In this document: one piece after another, positions 1 to 8,006 of the stretch
How the letters are laid out: each line of letters begins with the position of its first letter
Numbering within the stretch: position 1 is the stretch's first letter
From: an uncultured Pseudoxanthomonas sp.
GTDB taxonomy: Bacteria > Pseudomonadota > Gammaproteobacteria > Xanthomonadales > Xanthomonadaceae
NCBI RefSeq assembly: GCF_946886695.1
Contig: NZ_CAMPJD010000028.1
Coordinates: 1-54,158 of the forward strand
DNA: 54,158 nt
Direction of reading: 5' to 3'
Position numbers and translations under genes: made by a program
The notes under the pieces: generated by a model
Seen by the model: the letters and a program-made list of their open reading frames with translations, nothing else
The model's database searches: none
Told to the model about the DNA's origin: nothing

Positions 1-1039
1 TGCGGATCGCCTGGTGCGTGCCCTTGATCTTCGGCACGTTGAGCAGGCCGGCGGTATCGCCGATCAGCAGGGCGCCGGGCATCTCGACCTTCGGCAGTGA
101 CTGCCAGCCGCCGGTGACGATGGCGCGTGCGCCGGCGGACAGGATGTTGCCACCCTCCAGGATCGGCTTGATCAGTGGGTGGTTCTTCCACTGCTGGAAG
201 GCTTCCCACGGCTTGTACTCTGGATCCTTGTAGTCCAGGCCGCTGACGTAGCCCAGCGCGATCTGGTTGTTTTCCAAGTGATACAGGAAGCTGCCGCCGT
301 AGATGTCGTTGCTGGCGGGCCAACCGAGGGTATGCACGATCTTGCCGGGCGTGACGCGGCCTTCCGGCACCTGCCACAGTTCCTTGATGCCGATCGAATA
401 CGCCTGCGGGTCGCTGTCCTTGTCCAGGGCGAAGCGCTTCACCAGCCGCTTGGTCAGGTGCCCGCGCGCGCCTTCGGCGAGCACGGTGACCTTGGCGCGG
501 ATGTCGATGCCCTGCGTGTAGCCGGGCTTGTGGCTGCCGTCCTTCGCGATGCCCATGTCGCCGATGCGCACGCCGACAACCCTGCCGTCGTCATCGTGCA
601 GCGTCTCGGAGGCGGCGAAACCCGGATAGATTTCCACGCCCAGCGCTTCGGCCTGGGGTGCGAGCCATGCACACATCGCGCCGAGCGACACGATGAAGTT
701 GCCGTGGTTGCGCATGCCCGGCGGCACGATCGGGAACTTGCGGCCGCCGTCCTTGCCGAAGAACCAGAACTCATCGTCCTTGGCAGGCACGCACACCGGT
801 GGCGGATTGTCGCGCCAACCGGGCAGCAGCGCATCGAGCGGTTGGGGCTCGATCACCGCGCCGGACAGGATATGTGCGCCGATGGTGCTGGCCTTCTCGA
901 TCACGCAGACCGAGATCTCGGGGTTGAGCTGCTTGAGCCGGATGGCGAACGCCAAGCCTGACGGCCCCGCGCCGACGGTGACGACGTCGTACTCCATCAC
1001 ATCGCGTTCGACATCGGACATCGGATTCGGCTCCAGCAT
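1..1039 (-). CDS. Electron transfer flavoprotein:ubiquinone oxidoreductase (partial, 3' end outside window)
   Basis: Membrane-associated FAD/4Fe-4S enzyme that passes electrons from reduced ETF (fatty-acid and amino-acid oxidation) to ubiquinone. The reading frame stays open to the window edge, so about 346 N-terminal residues are present of the roughly 550 usual for the family; the C-terminal iron-sulfur region is missing from view. Near the N-terminus is the FAD dinucleotide-binding motif VGAGPSGLAFAIRL, followed by IEKASTIGAHILSGAV, typical of ETF-QO. Further on are IKELWQVPE, GGSFLYHLENNQIALGYV and the second FAD-contact segment GALLIGDTAGLLNVPKIKG, all family landmarks. The start at 1039 is preferred because GGGGAG lies 9 nt upstream; an in-frame ATG at 1021 is the alternative. 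The gene diverges from the AlkB-like gene with only about 65 bp between them. Confidence 0.93.
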   Translation of the reverse strand, partial: MLEPNPMSDVERDVMEYDVVTVGAGPSGLAFAIRLKQLNPEISVCVIEKASTIGAHILSGAVIEPQPLDALLPGWRDNPPPVCVPAKDDEFWFFGKDGGRKFPIVPPGMRNHGNFIVSLGAMCAWLAPQAEALGVEIYPGFAASETLHDDDGRVVGVRIGDMGIAKDGSHKPGYTQGIDIRAKVTVLAEGARGHLTKRLVKRFALDKDSDPQAYSIGIKELWQVPEGRVTPGKIVHTLGWPASNDIYGGSFLYHLENNQIALGYVSGLDYKDPEYKPWEAFQQWKNHPLIKPILEGGNILSAGARAIVTGGWQSLPKVEMPGALLIGDTAGLLNVPKIKGTHQAIR

Positions 1040-1104
1040 GGCGTTAGGCTCCCCGCATTTTCGGCGTTTGCGTCGGAAGGGGCAAATCCGCGAGCATCGT
1101 CGGC

Positions 1105-1728
1105 ATGACCATACCCCTGCCGCTCCCCGCGGATGGATGCGATGAAGCGCTGCCTGGCGCCCGGCTCGCGTACCGGCCCGCATGGCTGTCTGCGGCAGAG
1201 GCCGACCAGCTGTTCGATGGGCTGCATCGGTCGCTACCGTGGAGCGTGCATCGTATCCGTCTGTTCGGACGCAGCGTCGATTCGCCGAGGTTGAGCGCGT
1301 GGATCGGTGATGAGGATGCCGTCTACCGCTATTCCGGCAGCGATTTCGAGCCGCATCCGTGGATTCCCGCCTTGATTGGGCTACGGCAGCGTCTGCAGGA
1401 CGAACTGGGCGCGCCGTTCAACAGCGTGCTGGCCAATCTATACCGCGATGGCCGCGATGCGATGGGATGGCACAGCGACGACGAGCCCGAACTGGGCCCG
1501 CAGCCTGTCATCGCCTCCGTCAGCCTCGGCGGTGTGCGCCGGTTCCTGCTCAAGCACAAGCAGGATCCCGCGCTTCGGGCGGCGTTCGAACTGCCCCATG
1601 GCAGCCTGCTGGTGATGGCGGGCGAGACGCAGCGCCACTACCGGCACGCCCTGCCTCGCACGGTGAAACCGGTGGCGCCACGCATCAATCTGACGTTCCG
1701 CCTGATCGATCCGTTGCGCCGTCGCTGA
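1105..1728 (+). CDS. alkB: AlkB-like 2-oxoglutarate/Fe(II) dioxygenase
   Basis: Predicted oxidative demethylase repairing alkylated bases (1-methyladenine, 3-methylcytosine) in DNA or RNA. The 207-residue protein is close to E. coli AlkB in length. Iron ligands are H123 and D125 (in MGWHSDDE) and H181 (in YRHALPRT); the 2-oxoglutarate-binding arginines are R193 and R199 in RINLTFR, six residues apart as in AlkB. The NLYRDGRDAMGWHSDDE block is closer to ALKBH2/3-type proteins than to E. coli AlkB itself, so substrate range is uncertain. It stands alone on the plus strand, ending 13 bp from the end of the convergent lipoprotein gene, with no visible Ada-type partner or operator. Confidence 0.9.
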   Translation: MTIPLPLPADGCDEALPGARLAYRPAWLSAAEADQLFDGLHRSLPWSVHRIRLFGRSVDSPRLSAWIGDEDAVYRYSGSDFEPHPWIPALIGLRQRLQDELGAPFNSVLANLYRDGRDAMGWHSDDEPELGPQPVIASVSLGGVRRFLLKHKQDPALRAAFELPHGSLLVMAGETQRHYRHALPRTVKPVAPRINLTFRLIDPLRRR

Positions 1729-1741
1729 CACGCCGCGCGGA

Positions 1742-2371
1742 TCAGCGATTGGCGTTCGGGTCGCCGTTTCCGGAGACCAGTACCCACGCGACGATGTCGG
1801 CGGTGGCGGCTTCCAGCGCGTCTTCGAAGGCCCTGGCCACCTGCGCGACATCCACGCTTGCGGCGGGCTTCTGCTGCAGGAACGTGCGTGAGGCGACCAC
1901 ACTTTGACCACGGTTGTTGACCAGCTTGGCGTTCACTTCGACGACGGCGGAAGGCAGCCCACTGCCAACGTAGTCGGCCTCGAAGCGGCGCAGGTCCATC
2001 ACCAGCTTGTAGTCGCCGAGGATGCCGGCGTCGGCGCTGGCCACGGCGGGAATCTTCCCCGAATCCTCCAGCGTGCGCTGCACGGCGTCCTGCAGCATGT
2101 CGGTCGCCGGCAACGCCCACGACACGCCGCGATAGACCTGCAGTTCGCCGGGTGTTGGCCGCACGCTGATACGCGGACTGTCGATCACGCGCGCGGCCGT
2201 GGGCTTCGCGACGATCAGGGTCCAGTCCACCTGCGGCCAGCCGGGGTCCGGTGCGACCCTGACGTCCGGCGCGTAGATGGTGACCGGATCGCGCTGTTCG
2301 CTGCCCAGGATCGAGCAGCCCGCGAGGGCGAGGGAGAAAGGAAGGGCGAAAAAGAGTCGCAGCGGCTTCAT
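1742..2371 (-). CDS. ABC-type transport auxiliary lipoprotein (PqiC-like) of the MCE system
   Basis: A 209-residue lipoprotein, last gene of the MCE transport run. The signal peptide ends in a lipobox LAGC (C19) followed by Ser, which predicts outer-membrane sorting. The mature part has the ABC-type transport auxiliary family pattern: DPVTIYAPDVRV at the start, RISVRPTPGELQVYRGVSWA in the middle, and LQDAVQRTLEDSGK followed by LVMDLRRFEADYV. In related systems this lipoprotein is the outer-membrane end of an MCE bridge. Its ATG overlaps the stop of the MCE gene by 4 bp, implying translational coupling. Function is inferred from family and operon; the cargo cannot be read from sequence. Confidence 0.85.
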   Translation of the reverse strand: MKPLRLFFALPFSLALAGCSILGSEQRDPVTIYAPDVRVAPDPGWPQVDWTLIVAKPTAARVIDSPRISVRPTPGELQVYRGVSWALPATDMLQDAVQRTLEDSGKIPAVASADAGILGDYKLVMDLRRFEADYVGSGLPSAVVEVNAKLVNNRGQSVVASRTFLQQKPAASVDVAQVARAFEDALEAATADIVAWVLVSGNGDPNANR

Positions 2372-3294
2372 TTCGGGTCGAACTCCTTGGGTGCGTCGCG
2401 GCCGAGCAGGTAGCGCGCGGGATTGCCTTCGAGGCGGTCGCTGACGCGACGCAGGTCGCGCACCAGGCCGCGCAGTTCGGTGAGCGTGGGGCCGAGCTGG
2501 CCGAGGCCGTCGCTGGCGAAGCTGTTGATGGCGGCCCGGTTCTCGCCGAGGATCGCGTCCGCATTGCCGGCGGCCGAATCGAGTTTGGCCAGTGTGGTTT
2601 CCAGCTTGTCCAGGATGCCGGGCAATTCCTGCACCAGGTTCTTGTCCAGCCGCTCGATGGCGCCATTGGTGGTGACGAGCGTCTTGTCCAGGTTCTGAGC
2701 CGCATCGCGGGCGCTGGTGATCAGCGACTCCAGTCCGTCCTCGCGGCTGGCCAGCGAGTTGCTCATCGCCTCCAGGTTGGCGAGCGTGGTGGTGATGCTG
2801 GCGACGTTCTTGTCGCTCAATGCCTGGTCCAGGCGCTCGACGATGCGGTTGGCGGTGTCGGTGATGTTCTGCAGCGCCGACGGTGCGGTCTGGATGACGG
2901 GTGCTTCGCGCGTGTCCACGCTGGTCAGCGTCGGTGCCTGCGGGGTGCCGCCGCTGAGCTGGATGATGGTCGGGCCGGTCAGGCTGGTGATCGCCAGCTT
3001 GGCGCGGGTGTCGGTCTTCACGGGGGTGTACGACTCCACACGGATACGCGCGATCACCTGGCGCGGATCGTTGGGTGCCAGCGACAGCTTGGTGATCGAG
3101 CCGACCGCGATGCCGTTGTACTGCACCGGGCTGCCGACGGTCAGGCCGGTCACCGCCTCGCGGAACACCACCTGGTACTCCTGCCAGGTGCGCTCGGACG
3201 AATACTTCGCCGCCCACAGCCCGAACAACAGCAGCGCGGCCGCGATGATGAGGGTGAAGGCCCCGATGAGGACGTAGTTGGCGCGTGTTTCCAT
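2368..3294 (-). CDS. MlaD-family MCE-domain protein
   Basis: Periplasmic, inner-membrane-anchored MCE protein, the presumed lipid-binding core of an ABC transporter. Residues about 7-29 form one transmembrane helix (VLIGAFTLIIAAALLLFGLWAA). A single MCE domain follows at about 38-117 (YQVVFREAVTGLTVGSPVQYNGIAVGSI...). Residues about 130-290 are long, Leu/Asp-rich helices, as expected for an MCE protein forming a tube or needle rather than a short MlaD ring. The gene begins 3 bp after the ATPase stop and overlaps the lipoprotein gene by 4 bp. No MlaC-like periplasmic carrier gene is present; the neighbouring lipoprotein suggests a PqiB- or Mce-like route. Confidence 0.9.
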   Translation of the reverse strand: METRANYVLIGAFTLIIAAALLLFGLWAAKYSSERTWQEYQVVFREAVTGLTVGSPVQYNGIAVGSITKLSLAPNDPRQVIARIRVESYTPVKTDTRAKLAITSLTGPTIIQLSGGTPQAPTLTSVDTREAPVIQTAPSALQNITDTANRIVERLDQALSDKNVASITTTLANLEAMSNSLASREDGLESLITSARDAAQNLDKTLVTTNGAIERLDKNLVQELPGILDKLETTLAKLDSAAGNADAILGENRAAINSFASDGLGQLGPTLTELRGLVRDLRRVSDRLEGNPARYLLGRDAPKEFDPK

Positions 3295-3297
3295 GGA

Positions 3298-4107
3298 TCA
3301 GACCGCCGTTTGCGATTGAAGGGGCCCGGAGGCCTGCTGTCCGTCGCGCGCAGCGCGCGCGCGGGGACCGTGGAAATATTCCTGTACCCAGGGATGGTCG
3401 AAGCGCTCGACCTCCGGCAGCGGCGCCACCGTGATCACCCGCTGGTCCGCGAGCACCGCCACCCGGTCGCAGATCGCGTACAGCGTGTCCAGGTCGTGGG
3501 TGATCAGGAAGACGGTCAGGCCGAGTGCTTCCTGCAGCGTCTTGATCAGCCGGTCGAACGCGGCGGCGCCGATGGGGTCCAGGCCGGCGGTGGGTTCGTC
3601 GAGGAACAGCAGCGGCGGATCAAGTGCGAGCGCACGCGCCAGGCCCGCGCGCTTGCGCATGCCGCCCGACAGCTGCGATGGCAGCTTGTTGAGCGCATCC
3701 GCAGGCAGGCCGGCCAGCTTGACCTTCAGCAACGCCAGTTCGTAGCGCCAGCTGTCCGGGAGTTCGGGATGATGTTCCTTGAGTGGCACCTGCACGTTCT
3801 CGCCCACGGTCAGCGACGAGAACAGGGCGCCGTCCTGGAACAGCACGCCGGTGTTGCGCTCGATGTGCTGGCGCGCAGCAGGCTCTTCCGAGCGGGCATC
3901 CTCACCGAGCACGGTGATCTGTCCTTCGTCGGGTTGGCGCAGTCCCAGGATCGAGCGCATCAGGACCGACTTGCCGGTGCCGGAACCGCCGACCACGCCC
4001 AGGATTTCGCCACGGCGCACGTCCAGATCGAGGCCTTCGTGCACGGTCTGTTCGCCGAAGCGGTTGACCAGCCCGCGCACCTGGATGATGGAGGATTCGT
4101 CGGTCAT
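3298..4107 (-). CDS. ABC transporter ATP-binding protein (MlaF-like)
   Basis: Cytoplasmic ATPase of the MCE transporter, 269 residues. Walker A is GGSGTGKS at 40-47, the ABC signature is LSGGMRKRAGLARA, and Walker B is LLFLDEPTAGLDP, followed by the H-loop ITHDLDTLYAICDRV. The signature form with GGMRKR rather than GGQRQR is characteristic of MlaF-type ATPases. The C-terminus (FHGPRARAARDGQ) is like the MlaF tail. It starts 6 nt after the permease stop and is followed within 3 nt by the MCE gene, so the genes are almost certainly one transcript. Confidence 0.93.
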   Translation of the reverse strand: MTDESSIIQVRGLVNRFGEQTVHEGLDLDVRRGEILGVVGGSGTGKSVLMRSILGLRQPDEGQITVLGEDARSEEPAARQHIERNTGVLFQDGALFSSLTVGENVQVPLKEHHPELPDSWRYELALLKVKLAGLPADALNKLPSQLSGGMRKRAGLARALALDPPLLFLDEPTAGLDPIGAAAFDRLIKTLQEALGLTVFLITHDLDTLYAICDRVAVLADQRVITVAPLPEVERFDHPWVQEYFHGPRARAARDGQQASGPLQSQTAV

Positions 4108-4113
4108 GCGCCG

Positions 4114-5229
4114 TCACCAGTCCATGTGCATGAACCACAACGCGGCCAGCGCGTCGATGATGATGACCAGCGAGATCGTCTGCACCACGCTGGTCGTGGT
4201 GCGCTCGCCTACCGACTGCGCGGTGCCTTCCACGCGCAGGCCCTCCAGACAGCCGATCAGGCCGATCACCAGCGCGAACACCGGCGCCTTCGACAGGCCC
4301 ACCAGGAAATGCTTCACCTCGATGGTGTCGTGCATGCGCGCGATGTACATCTGCGGTGGAATGCCGAGGTCGAACGCGCCGACAGTGACGCCGCCGGCCA
4401 AGCCGGCCATCATCGAGATGAAGGTCAACAGCGGCAGCATCACCAGCAGGGCGATCAGGCGCGGGATCACCAACAGATCGATCGGGTCCAGGCCGAGCGT
4501 GCGGATCGCATCGATCTCCTCGCGGCTCTTCATCGCACCGATCTGCGCGGTGAACGCCGACGCGGTGCGGCCGGCGAGCACGATGGCCGTCATCAGCACG
4601 GCGAACTCACGCAGGAACGCGATGCTGACCAGTTCCACCACGTAGATTTCCGCGCCGAAATCGCGCAGCACGGTGGAGCCGAGGAAGGCGATCACCGCGC
4701 CCACCATGTACGACAGCAGGATCACCAGCGGTACCGCATCCAGGCCCACCGATTCCATGTGCGCCACGGTGGCGGTGGGGCGGAAGCGGCGCGGTTCCTT
4801 GACCATGCGCACCAGCTTGACCAGGTTCTCGCCGGTGAAGCTGAGCAGGGCGACGATCTCCTGCTTGTTCTCGTGCACGCGGTAGCCCAGCCGCGACAGC
4901 GCGGCGAGGAAACCATAGTCGCGCTTGCGCGGCGGGCGGTCGTCGGCCACGTCCTCGATGGTGCTGACCAGCGCCTGGTGGTCCTGGCGGAATTCGATGT
5001 CCGACGGGTCCATGCCACGACGCTTGGCGAAGCGCAGAAGCTGCAGCACGCCTGCCGAATCGATGCGGTTGATCGCGGTCGCGTCGAGCCGGTTGATGGC
5101 GTCGGGCAGCGTCTTCAGCTGTTCCGCCACCGTCAGCGCACTGGCCAGCGTCCAGTCGCCCGCCAGCTTCACGCGCTGGGGGTCACCGGGGTCAGCTTCG
5201 TACTGCGGGCGGGCAAGGGTGGGGGTCAT
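4114..5229 (-). CDS. STAS-MlaE fusion permease of the MCE ABC transporter
   Basis: Inner-membrane permease of 371 residues. Residues about 1-110 form a STAS-like domain (LAGDWTLASALTVAEQL...NRIDSAGVLQLLRFAKRRG), the role filled in E. coli by separate MlaB. Residues about 130-371 are the MlaE permease, with the conserved EIYVVELVSIAFLREFAVLMTA, the helix ending GAMKSREEIDAIRTLGLDP, and about five membrane segments. The fusion means no separate mlaB is needed. The ATG overlaps the stop of the upstream EamA gene by 4 bp, so the exporter and lipid transporter are probably co-transcribed. Confidence 0.92.
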   Translation of the reverse strand: MTPTLARPQYEADPGDPQRVKLAGDWTLASALTVAEQLKTLPDAINRLDATAINRIDSAGVLQLLRFAKRRGMDPSDIEFRQDHQALVSTIEDVADDRPPRKRDYGFLAALSRLGYRVHENKQEIVALLSFTGENLVKLVRMVKEPRRFRPTATVAHMESVGLDAVPLVILLSYMVGAVIAFLGSTVLRDFGAEIYVVELVSIAFLREFAVLMTAIVLAGRTASAFTAQIGAMKSREEIDAIRTLGLDPIDLLVIPRLIALLVMLPLLTFISMMAGLAGGVTVGAFDLGIPPQMYIARMHDTIEVKHFLVGLSKAPVFALVIGLIGCLEGLRVEGTAQSVGERTTTSVVQTISLVIIIDALAALWFMHMDW

Positions 5230-6116
5230 GGCGTCGCTCGGCCAAGGAGCATACAGGCTATCCCACTGAACGTGAGCAGCACGCCTGCGAACGCTCGACG
5301 GCCCATGGGTTCACGTAGCCACAGGGCGGCGAGCACGACGAGGAAGACCGAGGCGGATTCATTGAGAATGGCGGCCACGGAGGCCGAGGTGAACTTGTAG
5401 CCACCCAGCCACAGCACCATCGACAGGCCCTGGCCCACCAGGGCCGCCAGCACCAGCCGATGCCAGGCGACATCGCCTGGCACGAAGTGCATGCGCTGGC
5501 GCATGGAGGGCAGCGATGCAAGGAACAGCAGGCCGACCATCGCGCCGCACAGGCGCAGCAGCGTCACCCACAACAAGGGCTGCGTCTCCAGCGTGCGTTT
5601 CACCATCACGATGGCGATCGCCATCAGTGCGATCGCCAGCACGCCCAGCAGGATGCCGCGAAGCGTGTGGGCGGGGCGCACCGCCCGCATGCGTGCCGGC
5701 ATGCTGACCAGCAGCACGCCTCCAGCCACCAACAGGAAGCCCAGCCATTGCAAGCCGCCGAGGCGTTCGTCCAGGAACACGAAGCCCAGCAGCAGCACCA
5801 GCGGGCTGTAGAGATTGCCGATGACGCCCATGCGACCGGCGCCAAGTTCGTTGAGGGCACGGAAGTACAGCGTGTCCGCCAGCGCGATACCGATCACGCC
5901 GCTGGCCAGTACGAGGAGCAGCTCGCGCACCGGCATCGAGGGCCAGGCACCCGCGTACAGCAGCAGCACCACCGGCGCCAGCAAGCACAGCACCAGTCCG
6001 TTCTTGAGCAGGTTGAGGGTGAGCGGAGGCAGGTGCGCGCCCAGTTGCCTCGCCAGGATCACGCCCACCGCCCACGCGGCGGCACTGCCCAGCGCCATCG
6101 CTTCGCCGATTCCCAC
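5226..6116 (-). CDS. EamA-family (drug/metabolite) transporter
   Basis: A 296-residue inner-membrane protein with about ten hydrophobic helices arranged as two EamA repeats (residues about 5-140 and 155-290), the size and layout of DMT-superfamily exporters. Recognisable family pieces are ALADTLYFRALNELGAGRMGVIGNLYSPLVLLLGFVFLDE in the first half and SVAAILNESASVFLVVLAALWLREPMG in the second. The start is GTG at 6116 with a GGGGG stretch 5 nt upstream. It is the first gene of the five-gene minus-strand run and diverges from the ThrE-like gene. Substrate unknown; overlap with the MCE permease gene suggests shared expression, not necessarily shared function. Confidence 0.85.
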   Translation of the reverse strand: MGIGEAMALGSAAAWAVGVILARQLGAHLPPLTLNLLKNGLVLCLLAPVVLLLYAGAWPSMPVRELLLVLASGVIGIALADTLYFRALNELGAGRMGVIGNLYSPLVLLLGFVFLDERLGGLQWLGFLLVAGGVLLVSMPARMRAVRPAHTLRGILLGVLAIALMAIAIVMVKRTLETQPLLWVTLLRLCGAMVGLLFLASLPSMRQRMHFVPGDVAWHRLVLAALVGQGLSMVLWLGGYKFTSASVAAILNESASVFLVVLAALWLREPMGRRAFAGVLLTFSGIACMLLGRATP

Positions 6117-6200
6117 CTTGCCCCCTGACTACATCGTCGATGCGTAGTGTAAGCAGGGATGCGTGAAGTCACCGGATGGGACTTGGGCGATACTGTGCCG

Positions 6201-7448
6201 ATGGCCGACGACATGCTTATTACTGCCACCTACGCCCAACGCATCGCCTTCGTGTGCGAGATCGCCGGGCGCCTGCACAGCTACGGCACCACCGCGCAAC
6301 GGCTGGAGGGAACGGTAGTAGGCCTGTCCCAGCGCCTCGGCCTGGATTGCGAGCCGTGGTCGAATCCGACCGGCCTGATCCTGAGTTTCAGCGATCCCGC
6401 GCGCCCACTGGGAGCCAGCGACAGTACCCGCGTCATCCGTCTGGCGCCGGGTGAAACAGACCTGCACAAGCTCAGCGAAGCCGACCGCATCGCCGATGCG
6501 GTGTCGTCCGGCCAGATGAGCATCGCCCAGGGCCACACCGCGCTGCGCGCGCTGGACCGCAAACCGAGCGTGCGGTGGCGGGCGATGCAGATCTTCGCCT
6601 CCGGGCTGGCGGCAGCTGCCGTGGCCGGCCTGTGGCGGCTGCCGTGGCTGGATATCGCCACCGCTGGCCTGATCGGCCTGATCATCGGATTGCTGGGCGA
6701 ATGGATCGCGCGGCGCCCGCAGATGAAGGAGGCCAGCGATGCGATTTCGGCGCTGGTCGCCGGCTTCGTGGCGATCCTGGTGGCCAACTTCATCGCGCCG
6801 CTGAACCTCAACACGGTGATCATCGCCTCGCTGATCGTGCTGCTGCCCGGCATGGCGCTGACCAATTCGGTGAACGAGCTGACCAGCCAGCACCTGGTGT
6901 CGGGCGTGGCGCGTTTTGCCGGCGCGATGGCGACGGTACTCAAGCTGACTGTCGGCAGCATGATCGCGGTGACGTTGGCCCAGCTGGTGGGCCTGTATCC
7001 GGAGGTGCGCGCCTCGCGCCCACAGCCGGAATGGGTCGAGTGGGGCGCGATGGTGTTCGCCGCCTATGCCTTTGCCGTGCTGTTCAAGGCGCACAAGCGC
7101 GATTATTTCTGGGTGATGGCCGCGGCCATCGCCGGTTACAGCATCTCGCGTTACGCCGGTCAGGCATGGGGCAGCCCGGTCGGCATCTTCCTGTCGGCGC
7201 TGACGCTCACGGCGGCCGGCAACGCCTTCGCGCGCTGGGCCAACCGGCCGGGCGCGTTGATCCGCGTGCCGGGCATCCTCATGCTGGTGCCGGGCAGCAC
7301 CAGCCTGCGCGGGCTGCTGACGCTGGTGCAGCAGCAGGACGTGGGCGTGGGCCAGTCCGCCTTGCTGGCGGTCACCAACGTGGTAATGGCGCTGATCGCC
7401 GGCCTGCTCTTCGGCAACCTGCTGATCTCCTCGCGCAAGAACCTCTGA
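6201..7448 (+). CDS. Threonine/serine exporter family protein (ThrE-like)
   Basis: Predicted inner-membrane amino-acid exporter with both ThrE halves fused in one chain. The N-terminal soluble part (YAQRIAFVCEIAGRLHSYGTTAQRLE) leads into a five-helix domain, then a second domain ending in RVPGILMLVPGSTSLRGLLTL, the diagnostic ThrE C-terminal motif. About ten transmembrane helices are visible. An ATG at 6159 would add 14 residues, but that would leave only 42 bp to the divergent EamA gene and no spaced ribosome site; the ATG at 6201 gives 415 residues. Neither start has a convincing Shine-Dalgarno sequence. A strong terminator follows at 7464. Confidence 0.85.
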   Translation: MADDMLITATYAQRIAFVCEIAGRLHSYGTTAQRLEGTVVGLSQRLGLDCEPWSNPTGLILSFSDPARPLGASDSTRVIRLAPGETDLHKLSEADRIADAVSSGQMSIAQGHTALRALDRKPSVRWRAMQIFASGLAAAAVAGLWRLPWLDIATAGLIGLIIGLLGEWIARRPQMKEASDAISALVAGFVAILVANFIAPLNLNTVIIASLIVLLPGMALTNSVNELTSQHLVSGVARFAGAMATVLKLTVGSMIAVTLAQLVGLYPEVRASRPQPEWVEWGAMVFAAYAFAVLFKAHKRDYFWVMAAAIAGYSISRYAGQAWGSPVGIFLSALTLTAAGNAFARWANRPGALIRVPGILMLVPGSTSLRGLLTLVQQQDVGVGQSALLAVTNVVMALIAGLLFGNLLISSRKNL

Positions 7449-7463
7449 CGCGCACAAACGAAA

Positions 7464-7485
7464 ACGGGAGGCCCAGGCCTCCCGT
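7464..7485. terminator. Bidirectional terminator between thrE-like gene and H-NS gene
   Basis: Perfect 10-bp inverted repeat ACGGGAGGCC/GGCCTCCCGT with a 2-nt centre. On the minus strand the stem is followed by TTTTCGTTT, giving a U-rich tail for the H-NS transcript; on the plus strand the tail is weaker (TCTCC). It lies between convergent genes. Confidence 0.8.
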
Positions 7486-7506
7486 TCTCCGATCATGCGA
7501 GGGCGA

Positions 7507-7875
7507 TTACTTCTTCCTGATCAGGAAGTCGTCCGCCTTCTTGCCCTTGGCGATCAGCGCGGCCATCCAGCGCGGGTGCTTGCCGCGGCCGGTCCAGGTT
7601 TCCTTCGGGTTGGCCGGGTTGCGGTACTTCGGCGCGACCTTGCCCAGCTTCTTGCCTGCGCGTGGGCCGGGTTTCGCAGCCGCCTTGGCGGGACGCGTGC
7701 CCCCCATGCCGAACAGTTCCTCAAGCGTATAGCCCTCGGCCTTGGCGAACTTGGTGATCTTGCTGCGGATGGTGGCAATGGGTGTGCGCTTGGCCAGCTT
7801 GGTCTGCTGTTCCTTGGCCTTGGCGATCAGGGCGCCAAGTTCCTTGGCGGACAGGTTACGCAGGTCGATCGACAT
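7507..7875 (-). CDS. H-NS family nucleoid-associated protein
   Basis: A 122-residue DNA-binding protein that would coat and silence AT-rich DNA. Residues 1-60 form the helical oligomerisation part (LRNLSAKELGALIAKAKEQQTKLAKRT); a Lys/Ala/Pro-rich linker follows at about 61-80; the C-terminal H-NS domain at about 80-112 carries KYRNPANPKETWTGRGKHPRWM, the WTGRG-type AT-hook-like loop that reads the minor groove. The ATG at 7875 is chosen because GGAGA lies 6 nt upstream; a TTG directly before it would add one residue. Resembles the xanthomonad XrvA/XrvB group. The best local candidate target is the comparatively AT-rich region at 35100-35420. Confidence 0.92.
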   Translation of the reverse strand: MSIDLRNLSAKELGALIAKAKEQQTKLAKRTPIATIRSKITKFAKAEGYTLEELFGMGGTRPAKAAAKPGPRAGKKLGKVAPKYRNPANPKETWTGRGKHPRWMAALIAKGKKADDFLIRKK

Positions 7876-7964
7876 CAACTATCTCCAGTCAGGAAGGGGA
7901 AAGCCCATCCTTGGCGGTGTCCCGATGATAATGGACGAGTTAATGGCGGCACAAATCACACCAG

Positions 7965-7993
7965 GCGTGGGCGCCACCCGGTAGCGCCCACGC
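7965..7993 (-). terminator. Stem-loop downstream of proS
   Basis: A 10-bp perfect inverted repeat, GCGTGGGCGC/GCGCCCACGC, with a 9-nt loop, 14 nt past the proS stop on the minus strand. The U-tract after it is poor (CTGGTGTGATTTG), so termination may be partial. Between it and the H-NS start lies the H-NS promoter region. Confidence 0.5.
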
Positions 7994-8006
7994 ATGCAGC
8001 GCGCGA

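Noticed and set aside
3310..5400. 696-codon open frame on the plus strand opposite the MCE ATPase and permease genes
   Set aside because: It is antisense to two genes with full family motifs, is rich in Arg/His/Gln/Asp as expected from the complement of GC-rich codons, and shows no domain.
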